Positions 8,318 through 17,649 of a stretch of 46,866 nt of DNA are shown here, piece after piece. The notes beneath the pieces were generated by a model. That model had not been told where the DNA came from and ran no database searches. It saw only the letters and a list, made by a program, of their open reading frames with translations. The stretch comes from Verrucomicrobiota bacterium (GTDB lineage Bacteria > Verrucomicrobiota > Verrucomicrobiia > Methylacidiphilales > UBA1321): assembly GCA_013285645.1 (NCBI GenBank), contig JABDHJ010000018.1, positions 1 through 46,866 on the forward strand, written 5' to 3'. The translations under genes were made by a program, and so were the position numbers. Within the stretch, counting starts at the first letter, position 1. Each line of letters begins with the position of its first letter.

Positions 8318-11300
8318 TTAGCTGTTCTTGGAACGGCGCGTGCGCTGGAAGATTATGAGCAGGGCCAAGCCGCCGAGCATGAGCGCCCAGGTGCCCGGTT
8401 CCGGCACAACTTCCACGTCGATGTCATTCCCCACTAATTTAAGGTAGGAGGGAGTATAGTAACCGGCCCCTTGAGAACTGACGATGTCCAGGGTCAGGCC
8501 CGAGATCACTCCAGTCGTGGCGTTATAGCTAACGCCGCTTGCACCGGAAAATGCCGTGGTTCCAAACCCGCCTGTACCACCCGTGCTGGTGATGAGGACA
8601 TACTGCGTCGTGTCGGGGACAATCGCGCCGCCGGAAGAGGGCAACAGATTCAAGGTCAAGGTCATTCCGCCCGTCAGGATGACGCTGGAGCTTGCTCCCA
8701 TGGCCAGTTGATTGCTTTGGCCCAAAACGCTGGAGCTCAGGTTGAAGGTCAGGTTCGCAGAGCTGCTAAAGGTGGTCGTGCCCGAGGACGTCAGGACGAG
8801 GCTGCTGGTCGTGTCCGTACCGTTGCCGACCTGAACGTTGCCATTGATCGTATTGGTCGTACCGTTGACTGCGCCTGTGCCTCCCAAGGTCGCACCACTG
8901 CTCACGTTCACTGCTCCACCGGTAACGACGCCGTTAACTTTCAAGCTCGATCCTGTGTTCATCGTCAGCGGACCGAAAACCGTCGCGCCACTGTTGATGG
9001 TGTTATTCAGGCCAGTCGTCGTGATACTGGAGGTGGTCAGGGTGCCGGTACTGGTCGCTGCAATCGTCCCCGTGCCGCCCAGGGTTGCCGCACCAACTGT
9101 CGCATTGACCCCATTCAGGTCGAACGTGCCGGTACTGACGTTCAACGCTCCGGTCGAGGCGCCTACGGTGCCGCCATCAACGAGCTGCAACGTACCATTC
9201 GTGATCGTGGTACCACCCGTGTAGCTATTCGCCCCGGCGAGAATTGTTGTGCCGCTGCCAATTTGGCTAACGGAGCCGGCCGAGCCTCCGGTGGCGACGA
9301 GATCGCTAATGGCATCGGTGACTGTGTAGGTGTTCGAGCGATCAAAGGCCAGGGTGCTGCCTCCGCTCATGGTCACATTGGCCGTGCCGAGTTGGCCGGT
9401 GGTTCCACCGTTACCGACCTGGAGCGTGCCGCCTGAGATTTGCGTAGCACCAGAGTAAGTGTTCGCGCCGGTCAGGACCACCGTGCCGCTGGTCGTCTTG
9501 TAAAGATCGATGCTGGCGCCGAGACCGTTGGCGGTTTCATCGATGAGTGACGCACCCACCGTGCCGCTCTGCAGGTTAAAGCTGTAGCCGGTCAGGGAGC
9601 CGGTCCCCACGCTGTCGATGATGCTGCCACTGGACAAGGTGATGTTACCCAAGGCGATGACCAAGCCGTTGATATCCAAGGTGCCGCCATTGACGAACGT
9701 CGGATCGACTGAGCGGTTGTTGGCGATAGTACCGCTGGCGTTGCCAGCGGTGGTAGTGGATACCGGGCCCAAGGCGGTCGTGGTGCCAAGTTTCAGCGTA
9801 CCGGCGGTAACCGTGACGGAGGCGCTCAAGCCGGTATTGTTGCCGTTCAGCACCAGAGTACCGAAACCGGTTTTGGTCAGGGCGACGGGGTAGTTAGCAC
9901 TTTGAAAACCACCGATGTTGCCGCCGGAGACGACACCATTGAGCGTCAGTGTCGTGCCCGAATCAACCTGGAAGGTGCCGCCATTGTACTGCATATTAAC
10001 GGTCCGGCTCGAAGCAAAGCTCGCCGTGGTTTCGAGCGTGCCGCCATCAAAGAAGAGCGCGCCGGCGGCTCCTCCCAAGTTCGCATCGGCGGAAACCTGC
10101 AAAATGCCTTGCGAAATAACATCGCCGCCAGTGTAGCTATTGCCAGCATTGGTCAGGATCACGGTACCGGCGCCCGTCTTGGTCAGGACATCGGTGCCGC
10201 CAGCGATGAGAGAAGCAATGGTCAGAGTCCCAGTCCCGTTGGCATAAAGAATCAAATCGTTCGACGAAGCCTGCAACGTGCCGCCGGTAATGCTTACATT
10301 AGAGCCGCCGGTGAAGAGAAGACCGCCGGTATTGATCGTCAGCGTGTTACCCAGGGTCAGGTTGGCCGTCGCGTCCATTTTGAGCGCACTGATGGTTTGA
10401 GCGGTGCTGCTGGTCGTCAGCGGGGTTGAGCCAGTGTAGTTGTAAACAACCGTGTTCGAGAGGGTGCCGTTGGTCAGGGCTGTGTAGGCGGAGTAACCCG
10501 TAATGGCTGAGGATCCGCCATTGGAAACCGCGAAGTCCGTGCCGCCGAAAGTGGCATAGCCGCCGATAATTCCGCTGGCGAGATTGGAAGTCGTGGTGGT
10601 CGCCGCCCCGGTCCCGAAGTCGATGGTACCGCCGTTATTAGCGCTGCGCGTGATGGCTCCGAGGGCAATGGATCCTGTGTCGCCATTAGTTAAATTGATG
10701 CTCGATTGACCCGTACCAAGAGTCGTGCCGTTGCCGGCCAACCCGAGAGTCTGGTTAAAGGAACCGCCGCTCAATTGCAGGTTGACGCTGCCCAAGGTCA
10801 GGGCTGCAGCCGAGGCGGTTCCGTCCTGCGACAGCTTGTTGTTGTTGTTCGTGCTGTAATCGAGCACGGTCGTGCCGCCATTGAAGGTGGTCGCGGCGGT
10901 TATCGTGTTGGTGCCCGAGATGGTCACGGTTCCAGACCCCGTCTTGGTAAAATTCGTCGTACCATACAGAGTGCCGCTAAAGGTGGTATTGCCGGGACCG
11001 GCCCATTGGAAGAAGGTCGACCCAGTGGTCACGGAACCGCTCAGGGTCAGAGTGGCACCGGGGCTCATAATGTTCACAAAAGCGCTGGCATTACCGGCAC
11101 TAATGGAGCCACTCAGGGTGAGGCTGTTGGCGCCAGCGAAGCCGAGGCTATAGCCCTCATTTTGCAGCGAGCCTCCCGTGGCGATAAAACCGCTAGCGAC
11201 GGTCGCGCCGTTGGTCAGCGCGACCACAAAAGGACCCCGGCTACCATCACTAATGGATCCGCCGCTAAGAGGTGTTCCACTGGCCAGTGTCAACGTATTG

Positions 11301-14300
11301 TAGGCCTCATAGTTAACGACCACAGCCAGAGAAGTCGCCACCCCCTGGCTAAAGCCATTCGTGCCATTCGCGATCGTGACATTGCCGTTGATTCCATTCC
11401 AATTGGCCTGCAACTTTTGAGTGTCGCCGCTGGAATTATTGCCTGAAGTATTATCCGTGATGGCTCCGGAAATGACGAGATCGGCACTCGTGCCAACCCC
11501 GATGAAATTGCCGTTAGCAGGAATACCCGAGGCTGCATTGAGAAGAGCGAAAGTGCCGGAGATGGTGGTGATCCCCGTGTTGTTGATCGTGACGGGGGTA
11601 TTCTGGCTGGCACTGGCGGCCCAAGCCACCCCAGAGTGAGCGGCGCCCGTGAAAGTCAGATTGTTGGAGCCGATAATGACGGGTACCGGGACTCCAAAGT
11701 TGTTGAAAACGAAGTTGCCGATGGTGCGTGCCTGGTTGTCGGCCGCGAACGCGCCGCTAGCAATCGTCGAGGTGCCCAGCGGGCCGCTCGTGGCGTTGCC
11801 GTTGGCACCGATGAGGATGACCGCGCCAGCCGCCGCCGCAGTGTTACCGGAGTAAGTGCTCGCACCGGTCAAGTCCACCGTACCGCCGGTTCCCGCGTAG
11901 ACGGTCAGGCCGCCCGTTCCGGTAATCGGGGAGCTGATCACTGCGTTGACGCCGGCATTGGCAGTGATGATTCCTTCTGCGGCACCGAAGTTCAAAGCCC
12001 CTGTCGTTCCCGAAGGCTTGATCGTGTTGCTTGTCACAAAAAGGAGCGCACCGCTGGCATCGGTCAGGGTCGTGCCATCCGTGATGGTGAGGTTTCCGCC
12101 ATTGATGACGAGCGAGTTGATTGACGTTGTCGCAGTGCCGGTTGTCGATGTGATGATGTAGGTGTTGTCACCCGCAACAATCGCATTATCCATGAATTCA
12201 TCCACCGGGTTCAAGGGACGCAGGCCGGTGGTGAGATTCCACGTCACAAAGGTGTTGGCGGTTCCTGTCACGGTACCGTTTTGGCCGGTTAACGTGCCCG
12301 ATTCGCCGAGCAGGTAGGGAACGATCTTGGTGTTATCGACATTCTTATTGATTCCTGTCGTGCCACCCGCAGTGGTTCCGGACAAAGTCGGCGTGCCGCT
12401 AAGAGTAAGTATTCCGACCGGACTTGAGGCGAAGATAGCATCACCGAGATTCGTGCCGTTGACCAATGCAATACCACCGGACGTGGCGACGTGGGATAGC
12501 GTATTCCCAACGGCTAACTTGGCCGAGTTCCCGTTATTAAATTGAACCGTGATCGTCGAGATGCCGCCACCAAGTGTGACAGCGCCAATGGTCTCTCCTG
12601 AGTTTGTACCGCTTTCCCCTGTTCCTTCATAAGTGAAGTGCGAGTTGTTGTTGAGCGTAATGGCGCTGCCACCCAAGCGGTTGGGATTGGTAGCGCCAGT
12701 ACCGGCGGAGTCATCGTCAATCAAGAGCTGGCCGCCGGCATTCAGCACCACCGGACCTGAACTCGGGATACTGCCGTTCGGACCGTTAATGAGGAGCAAT
12801 CCACCGCCGCCAATAGTGACCGTGCCAGTGGGGTCAACGATACTTTCGATATCCAGGGTTCCCCCGTTTGCGTTCACAGTCAACGTGCTTAACACGGAAG
12901 TGAGAGTGCCACCGTTGAGTATGAGGGTACCCAACCCCGATTTGGCGAGTGCGTTTGAAGTGTTATAAGCACCGTCCAACGTAAGAGTACCGGAGGTGGT
13001 CGTAATCGTGGAACCGGCGGTCAAGGCATTGAAATTGCCAACTCCACCAATCTCCAAATTGCCTGTGCCAACGAAGGTATAGTTACCGCCGATACTCAAC
13101 GGATTGCTGCCCAGGGTGGCGATGGCCAAGCCGCTGGTATTGTCGATCGTGCCACCGTTGATAGTGAATGTGCCGTTGCCCAGTGCGCTCGCGTTATTGA
13201 TGTTCAACTGACCGGCGGAGAGCTTCACGCCATCAGCCATTGAGTTGGAGCCCGACAATGTCAGGGTACCGGCGGAGATCGTCGTGAGACCGGTATAGCT
13301 TTCGTTGCCGCTCAGTACCAGGGTGCCAGCGCCCGCCTTGGTCAAACCGTAATTGCCGGAGATGGCGCCGCCATCCGTCAGCGTGCTGGTGGTCCCGGTG
13401 ATCGTGATTGTGGGCGAAGTAAGGCCGAGAGTAACCGCGCCCGTACCGAGGTTATAGGAGTTGGTGCCTGTGAAGGTGAAGCTGCCGTCCCACGCTTCGG
13501 CGCCGTTGTTGGTCGGTGTGGTAATCGCCGCGGTGCTGCTATTGTTGATCGTACCGCCAAAGATGGTGAGCGTGCCGGTGCCGAGGGCGCCCGCGCTATT
13601 GAGGTTCAATGTGCCGGAATTCAAGGTCGTTGCACCGGAGTAACTGTTCGCGCCCGCGAGAGTGACTGTGCCGCCGTTGACAATCAGCGAGGCGGCCGCG
13701 CTGCCGATGGAGGCAGTACCGCTTTCCGTCAGGATACCACCGGTATTAACGGTGATGGCCGTTGCACCGGTGAGTGACCCGTTGAGGGCGAGCGTGGCGG
13801 TATTATTTACGGTGGTGGCCCCGGAGTAGCTGTTCGCGCCGTTGAGGGTTGTCGTGCTGGCATTGAGCGTCAGAGTCGATGTGCCGGTGATGGAACCCGT
13901 GCCACTTTCCGTCAGGGTACCGCCCGTATTAAGAGTGATGGCCGTGCCGCCAGTGAGCGAGCCGTTGATGTTGAGGGTGCCCGCATTGATGACCGTCGCG
14001 CCCGTGTAGGAGTCGCTGTTGCCGGTCAGAGTCAGCGTGCCCGTGCCCGCCTTGGTGATGCCAAAACCGCCGGAGATGTTGCCGTCTTCGGTGAGTGTGC
14101 TTGCCGTGGTCGTGACGATTACGTTCGCGCCCAGGGTGACCGCGCCGGTACCGAAATCGAGCGCATTGCTGCCGGCGTAGGTGAAGTTACCGTTCCAGTT
14201 TTGCGCGGGGTTATTGGCGCTACTTGTGACCGCGGCTGAAGTTGCATCGATTGTGCCGCCGTTGATGATGAGTGTTCCTAAGCCAAGTGCTCCCGCCGTG

Positions 14301-17062
14301 TTGATGTGCAGAGCACCGCCGTTGTTCAGGGTGGTTGTGCCGCTGTAGCTGTTGGCGCTCGAGAGGCCCACAAGAGCGCCACTATTAATCGTGATAGATG
14401 TCGAGCCTGTGATGGTGGCGGTCCCGGTTTCCGAGAGGATACCGCTGCTGTTGACCGTGATGGCCGTTCCACCGGTCAGCGAACCCGCGAGGCCGAGAGT
14501 GCTCGCATTGACTGTCGTCGCACCGCTGTAGCTATCGGTGCCGGAGAGAGTCAATCCACTGGCGAGACTGTCGGTCAGCGCGCCGATGCCCGTGATGTTG
14601 GAGGAGATCGTAAGAGCCTGGGTGCCGACAATAACGATTTCATTGGTGGATCCCGCCGTCACAGTGCCCGTACCACTGATGGTCCAGGCTCCAGTACCAT
14701 TGCTATTCAATCCATTGACCGCGAGATTGTTTGTCCCAAGGGTCAAGCTGGCGGACGCGCCGGTATATCTGAGGGTGTCGGCGGTGGAGTTGTTCGAAAG
14801 TCCCAGGGCGCCGGTGATATTATATTCGGTTGCAGCAGTGGTGATATTGGAGCCCGTCGCGGTGGTGCCGCCGGTAAATGCCGCGATGACGCCGCCGTTA
14901 TTCGACGCATAAGCCCCAGTAGAAATGGTGGCCCAGGCCCCGAGGATGCCGCCAGCGGCAGTCGTGGTAGTGTTGTTATTGGCCGTGGTGGTCGTGATAC
15001 TGCTGCCCGCCGTCGCCGGCAATGTGAAACTCACCGTGCCGCCCGTGCTCTGCGAAATATTCCCAAGCGCAACCGACAGGGTCAAACTGCCCGTCGCGGC
15101 GGTGTTCGTGGCTGTGATCGATGAAGCGCCGGAACCGATAGCCGTGTTGGCAAAAGCCTGCGAAGTGGTGGTGGCGCTCTGCTGCTTGATATTGAGCGCA
15201 CCGCCGTCGAGTACCAAGGCTGAACCGCTGTTGATAAGGTTGGTGGGAGTCGTCGCGTTGGCGTAATCGACGATCAGGGTGCCACCGCTGACCGTTGTCG
15301 TGCCGGTATAGGTATTGACCCCCGCGCTGTTCAAAGTCAACGTTCCGGAACCGGCTTTATTAATGCCAAGACCGGTACCGGAAATGGAGCCGCTGATCGT
15401 AAGGCCGTTGGTTGCGCTGGCCGTATTGATTGTCGTGTTCCCGGTCAGGGTGACAGGTCCCGTACCGAGGCTTAAGGCCTGCGTGCCCAGGAAAGTGAAG
15501 CTACCGCTCAGGCTCAGCGGATTGTTGTTGGCGAGAACCAAATTCGTAACCGAGCTATCCAACGTGCCGCCGCTGATGGTGAAGGTGCCAGCCGCACCGC
15601 CGAGTGCCGTTGTGCTGCCCAGAGTCAACGTGCCTCCGCTGAGGTTGGTGCCGCCTGTAAAGGTGTTGACGCCAGCCACAGTAGCCGTGCCACCGGTAAC
15701 GGTGAGCGAGTCCCCGTTGCTCAAGACGCCAGCGGCGGATTCCGTGAAGGTACCGCTGTTGACCGTGATAGCAGTTCCACCGGTCAACGAGTTGGTGACA
15801 CTGAGTGAACCCGCGTTGACAGTGGTGGTGCCGGTGTAAGCATTCGTTTGGGAAAGAGTTGCCGTACCGCCAGTTACAGTGAGCGAAGCAGCCGCGCCGC
15901 CGCTACCAATGTTGGCGCCAGCTCCTTCGGTCAAGGTGCCGCCGGTATTCACCGTGATGGCCGTTGCGCCTGTCAGAGCTGCACCGAGATTGAGAGTACC
16001 CCCGTTGACCGTCGTCGCGCCGCTATAAGAACTGGATATGTTCAAGTTCGTAGTTCCGGCCATTTGCATCACACCACCGGTACCGGTAATACCCGCCGTG
16101 GTAATGGTCAGGGTGCCAGCGGCCACATTGAATGTGACAATATTACCATTCGTGTTGATGCCACCGGTCATAGTCCAGGTAGTGCCGCTGTTTTTGATCG
16201 TCGCGTTTGAACCCAGGACAATCGCGTCCGACGTGGTCGGCGAGCCGGTGCTATTGACCAACGCTCCGGCGTCCGCGCCCGCGCCGAAGCCATTGCCGTT
16301 CAAAGTAATAGGACCCGTGGAATTCATGACCTGGGCGTTCACGTCAAGAACCGAACCGGTATTGACCGTCGTACCGATAAAGCTGCCCAGTGCCCCAGTA
16401 AAGCCGAGTTGAACCACTGTGTTGTTGGTACCGTTACCGATCGTGACCGTTCCCGTGGCTGTGCTCAGATTGGTAGTCGTTCCACCCAAGGTGATCAGGC
16501 CACCAGCGGAATTCAGGGAGAGGTTAGTACCAGTACCCGTAAAAGCCGCATTGAGAGCGAGGGTTTGAGTGGAATTGCTATTTGCAACGGTAAAGCCGGA
16601 CGCGCCAGTCACCAGGCTCAATAAACCGTTATTAGTGGTCGCAGCATTGCTGTTAACCAAAGTGGTCGCGCCCGTGTTGAAGGCACTTTCCGTGATATTG
16701 CCGCTGGTTAGCGTCAATGTCCCTGAAATAGCAGTGGTGCTGGAGTCGAGGCTAAATGCACCGATGGCAGGTCCATTGGCAGATCCAAAAGTAATACTAT
16801 TCGCGCTCTGGCTTGTGCCTGTGGTGCTACCTCCCAGGGTAATGAAGCCGGGAATTGTTACGTTATTGCTATTATCGAAGATGACATCATCGCCTGCTCC
16901 GGCGATGCCGCCCGTTCCGGTGCCACCATTCCAATTAGTTGGCGCTGCGCCCCAACTGCTTGAAGTGGTGCTCGTCCATGTCGCCGTTCCGCCATACGCA
17001 GCCTGGCCGAGGGAAAGAGCGAGAATGGCCATGACGGCAAAAATCCAGATAGAGTTTTTCAT
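8318..17062 (-). CDS. Giant autotransporter-type beta-strand-repeat protein with PEP-CTERM anchor
   Basis: This 2,914-residue secreted surface protein is probably an adhesin or matrix protein. The signal peptide is MKNSIWIFAVMAILALSLGQA followed by AYG-GTA. I chose the ATG at 17062 because it opens this peptide and has AGGA 8 bases upstream; the frame is open for another 39 codons. The body is low-complexity Gly/Thr/Ser/Asn sequence forming dozens of degenerate beta-strand units such as LTKTGAGTLVLSGNNSYTG-like strands and GGTAITVNTGGTLTESG units (PATR / TIGR02601 type). The C terminus is a PEP-CTERM signal: VPEPGTWALMLGG, a hydrophobic stretch, then QRTRRSKNS. There is no C-terminal beta-barrel, so it is not a classical autotransporter; export and anchoring should rely on an exosortase system encoded elsewhere. 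It lies inside the sugar-use locus and is bracketed by direct repeats. Confidence 0.93.
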   Translation of the reverse strand: MKNSIWIFAVMAILALSLGQAAYGGTATWTSTTSSSWGAAPTNWNGGTGTGGIAGAGDDVIFDNSNNVTIPGFITLGGSTTGTSQSANSITFGSANGPAIGAFSLDSSTTAISGTLTLTSGNITESAFNTGATTLVNSNAATTNNGLLSLVTGASGFTVANSNSTQTLALNAAFTGTGTNLSLNSAGGLITLGGTTTNLSTATGTVTIGNGTNNTVVQLGFTGALGSFIGTTVNTGSVLDVNAQVMNSTGPITLNGNGFGAGADAGALVNSTGSPTTSDAIVLGSNATIKNSGTTWTMTGGINTNGNIVTFNVAAGTLTITTAGITGTGGVMQMAGTTNLNISSSYSGATTVNGGTLNLGAALTGATAITVNTGGTLTEGAGANIGSGGAAASLTVTGGTATLSQTNAYTGTTTVNAGSLSVTNSLTGGTAITVNSGTFTESAAGVLSNGDSLTVTGGTATVAGVNTFTGGTNLSGGTLTLGSTTALGGAAGTFTISGGTLDSSVTNLVLANNNPLSLSGSFTFLGTQALSLGTGPVTLTGNTTINTASATNGLTISGSISGTGLGINKAGSGTLTLNSAGVNTYTGTTTVSGGTLIVDYANATTPTNLINSGSALVLDGGALNIKQQSATTTSQAFANTAIGSGASSITATNTAATGSLTLSVALGNISQSTGGTVSFTLPATAGSSITTTTANNNTTTTAAGGILGAWATISTGAYASNNGGVIAAFTGGTTATGSNITTAATEYNITGALGLSNNSTADTLRYTGASASLTLGTNNLAVNGLNSNGTGAWTISGTGTVTAGSTNEIVIVGTQALTISSNITGIGALTDSLASGLTLSGTDSYSGATTVNASTLGLAGSLTGGTAITVNSSGILSETGTATITGSTSITINSGALVGLSSANSYSGTTTLNNGGALHINTAGALGLGTLIINGGTIDATSAAVTSSANNPAQNWNGNFTYAGSNALDFGTGAVTLGANVIVTTTASTLTEDGNISGGFGITKAGTGTLTLTGNSDSYTGATVINAGTLNINGSLTGGTAITLNTGGTLTESGTGSITGTSTLTLNASTTTLNGANSYSGATTVNNTATLALNGSLTGATAITVNTGGILTESGTASIGSAAASLIVNGGTVTLAGANSYSGATTLNSGTLNLNSAGALGTGTLTIFGGTINNSSTAAITTPTNNGAEAWDGSFTFTGTNSYNLGTGAVTLGLTSPTITITGTTSTLTDGGAISGNYGLTKAGAGTLVLSGNESYTGLTTISAGTLTLSGSNSMADGVKLSAGQLNINNASALGNGTFTINGGTIDNTSGLAIATLGSNPLSIGGNYTFVGTGNLEIGGVGNFNALTAGSTITTTSGTLTLDGAYNTSNALAKSGLGTLILNGGTLTSVLSTLTVNANGGTLDIESIVDPTGTVTIGGGGLLLINGPNGSIPSSGPVVLNAGGQLLIDDDSAGTGATNPNRLGGSAITLNNNSHFTYEGTGESGTNSGETIGAVTLGGGISTITVQFNNGNSAKLAVGNTLSHVATSGGIALVNGTNLGDAIFASSPVGILTLSGTPTLSGTTAGGTTGINKNVDNTKIVPYLLGESGTLTGQNGTVTGTANTFVTWNLTTGLRPLNPVDEFMDNAIVAGDNTYIITSTTGTATTSINSLVINGGNLTITDGTTLTDASGALLFVTSNTIKPSGTTGALNFGAAEGIITANAGVNAVISSPITGTGGLTVYAGTGGTVDLTGASTYSGNTAAAAGAVILIGANGNATSGPLGTSTIASGAFAADNQARTIGNFVFNNFGVPVPVIIGSNNLTFTGAAHSGVAWAASASQNTPVTINNTGITTISGTFALLNAASGIPANGNFIGVGTSADLVISGAITDNTSGNNSSGDTQKLQANWNGINGNVTIANGTNGFSQGVATSLAVVVNYEAYNTLTLASGTPLSGGSISDGSRGPFVVALTNGATVASGFIATGGSLQNEGYSLGFAGANSLTLSGSISAGNASAFVNIMSPGATLTLSGSVTTGSTFFQWAGPGNTTFSGTLYGTTNFTKTGSGTVTISGTNTITAATTFNGGTTVLDYSTNNNNKLSQDGTASAAALTLGSVNLQLSGGSFNQTLGLAGNGTTLGTGQSSINLTNGDTGSIALGAITRSANNGGTIDFGTGAATTTTSNLASGIIGGYATFGGTDFAVSNGGSSAITGYSAYTALTNGTLSNTVVYNYTGSTPLTTSSTAQTISALKMDATANLTLGNTLTINTGGLLFTGGSNVSITGGTLQASSNDLILYANGTGTLTIASLIAGGTDVLTKTGAGTVILTNAGNSYTGGDVISQGILQVSADANLGGAAGALFFDGGTLETTASFASSRTVNMQYNGGTFQVDSGTTLTLNGVVSGGNIGGFQSANYPVALTKTGFGTLVLNGNNTGLSASVTVTAGTLKLGTTTALGPVSTTTAGNASGTIANNRSVDPTFVNGGTLDINGLVIALGNITLSSGSIIDSVGTGSLTGYSFNLQSGTVGASLIDETANGLGASIDLYKTTSGTVVLTGANTYSGATQISGGTLQVGNGGTTGQLGTANVTMSGGSTLAFDRSNTYTVTDAISDLVATGGSAGSVSQIGSGTTILAGANSYTGGTTITNGTLQLVDGGTVGASTGALNVSTGTFDLNGVNATVGAATLGGTGTIAATSTGTLTTSSITTTGLNNTINSGATVFGPLTMNTGSSLKVNGVVTGGAVNVSSGATLGGTGAVNGTTNTINGNVQVGNGTDTTSSLVLTSSGTTTFSSSANLTFNLSSSVLGQSNQLAMGASSSVILTGGMTLTLNLLPSSGGAIVPDTTQYVLITSTGGTGGFGTTAFSGASGVSYNATTGVISGLTLDIVSSQGAGYYTPSYLKLVGNDIDVEVVPEPGTWALMLGGLALLIIFQRTRRSKNS

Positions 17063-17368
17063 TAGGGGTATCCTGAATGCTATTGATGCGGATCGCTTGA
17101 AACTGCTTTTTACCCGGCAACGGAACGGCTTTTCCGGATAACTAGGTGCGATTGCATTAAATAAGCGTAATGGAGACATGAAAACAGCGTTAGTCCATTA
17201 CCGATTTAAAGCATGTCAATCCCTGATCGATACAGATCTTGTTTAACAGAAACTTACGCTATGGCAGATAGGTTTTTGATGGAATTTACAGGAAAGCTGA
17301 AATTAGCTGATCGTCATTAAAGAACGTAATGAGGTAAACTTTATAACGATAAAATGGTAATTCTAACG
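17063..17368 (-). promoter_or_regulatory. Upstream region of the giant surface-protein gene
   Basis: No gene is visible between the giant gene start and the repeat element. The part 17180-17368 is distinctly AT-rich compared with its neighbours and is the likely promoter and leader region. A perfect TTGACA lies on the minus strand at 17219-17214, but no good -10 box follows at 16-18 bases, so I do not call a specific promoter. The 120-150 base leader between that point and the start may carry regulatory structure, but none was obvious. Confidence 0.35.
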
Positions 17369-17572
17369 GAGACCTCTGCAGAAATCGTCTTTTCGTCTTT
17401 TCGTCTTCGCAATCCGAAGGCTTGTCACAGAGGTGGCACCCCTGCCGGGGGTGCGCGCCTTGAGAAATATTTTCCAGTGGTGTCGCCCGCAACGGGCTCA
17501 ACCACCGGCTAGGATTGTGTCATTCCTCCGGAATGCCAAAAAACAAGATTCAGCGACTTTCGCAGAGGTCTC
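17369..17572 (+). repeat. 204-bp element with terminal inverted repeats, containing direct repeat copy B
   Basis: The left end GAGACCTCTGC (17369-17379) is the exact reverse complement of the right end GCAGAGGTCTC (17562-17572), so the unit has 11-bp terminal inverted repeats. Bases 17428-17572 match copy A at 8167-8310. The left part adds three tandem copies of an 8-base unit CGTCTTTT (17386-17409, the last one degenerate). A CACCCC-TGCCG-GGGGTG hairpin lies near 17435-17455. It carries no transposase and resembles a miniature non-autonomous element. It sits between the MFS gene end (17650) and the giant gene's promoter. Bases 17573-17649 hold nothing recognisable. Confidence 0.7.
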
Positions 17573-17649
17573 TGACGAGATTGGTCAGAAGCATACGGAC
17601 ACGCCAACATTTGAAAATATACTGCCCTCTTGAATAATTAATCTTTAAG

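Noticed and set aside
8820..17000. CRISPR-like regular repetition in the giant gene
   Set aside because: Repeats are in-frame, degenerate coding repeats of variable spacing, with no identical direct repeats or unique spacers and no cas genes.
8471..17141. Many plus-strand open frames of 60-320 codons inside the giant gene
   Set aside because: They are antisense shadows of the Gly/Thr-rich repeat coding; translations are Ala/Arg/Val/Pro-rich with no family features and no sensible starts.
17191..17219. Sigma-70 promoter with perfect TTGACA on the minus strand before the giant gene
   Set aside because: No acceptable -10 box at 16-18 bases; a single hexamer is not enough.
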